Of a stretch of 5,917 nucleotides of DNA, positions 5,891-5,917 are shown one piece after another (the first letter of the stretch is position 1; every line of letters begins with the position of its first letter). The DNA comes from JAYWAM01 sp043782425. GTDB taxonomy: Bacteria; Pseudomonadota; Gammaproteobacteria; Burkholderiales; Usitatibacteraceae. The stretch is from positions 1 to 5,917 of the forward strand of contig JAYWAM010000150.1 of the NCBI GenBank assembly GCA_043782425.1. Reading direction: 5' to 3'. The position numbers and the translations under genes were made by a program. The notes below the pieces were generated by a model. It made no database searches, was not told where the DNA came from, and saw only the letters and a list, made by a program, of their open reading frames with translations.

Positions 5891-5917
5891 CGTCGTCCCA
5901 GCGGAGGCTGGGACCCA
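5891..5917. repeat. Second copy of the GTCCCAGC dispersed repeat, cut by the window edge
   Basis: GTCCCAGC (5895-5902), loop GGAG, GCTGGGAC (5907-5914) form a perfect 8-bp stem, preceded by CGTC and followed by CCA. It matches the ends of the repeat at 2920-2975 in the same orientation, but with a short centre. The sequence stops at 5917, so more units may follow. It lies 42 bases before the pbpC ATG, in its leader or promoter region. Confidence 0.65.

Overview
The window carries three complete protein genes of an ordinary chromosomal housekeeping region, set between several kinds of short dispersed repeat. The moderately GC-rich composition, the sequence of the adenylosuccinate lyase, the DUF3422 membrane protein next to it and the style of the repeats suggest a proteobacterium, most likely a betaproteobacterium of the Nitrosomonadales/Gallionellales type. 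That placement is an inference from general familiarity; no marker gene is present to fix it.

Layout: positions 1-144 hold a small MITE-like element with terminal inverted repeats and internal GC-rich hairpins. It ends 18 bases before the probable GTG start of purB (163-1548, +). A 78-base gap follows, containing an excellent match to a sigma-54 (-24/-12) promoter and a strong Shine-Dalgarno sequence, and leads into a DUF3422 membrane-anchored protein (1627-2910, +). The 397-base stretch 2911-3307 has no credible gene and is a stack of repeats: a GTCCCAG/CTGGGAC repeat, a 170-base element with 31-base inverted termini (30 of 31 matching), a cluster of overlapping palindromes, and a perfect 10-bp GC-rich hairpin. 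It separates the rightward genes from the convergent pbpC (3308-5848, -), a full-length penicillin-binding protein 1C with intact glycosyltransferase and transpeptidase motifs. Upstream of pbpC are a possible six-codon leader reading frame and a second copy of the GTCCCAGC repeat, which runs to the window edge.

Functionally, purB serves purine synthesis, pbpC serves peptidoglycan synthesis, and the DUF3422 protein has no established role. There is no sign that the three form one pathway. The sigma-54 candidate suggests that the DUF3422 gene can be switched on separately from purB. I see no new defence, mobile or biosynthetic system; the points worth a second look are regulatory sites and repeats.
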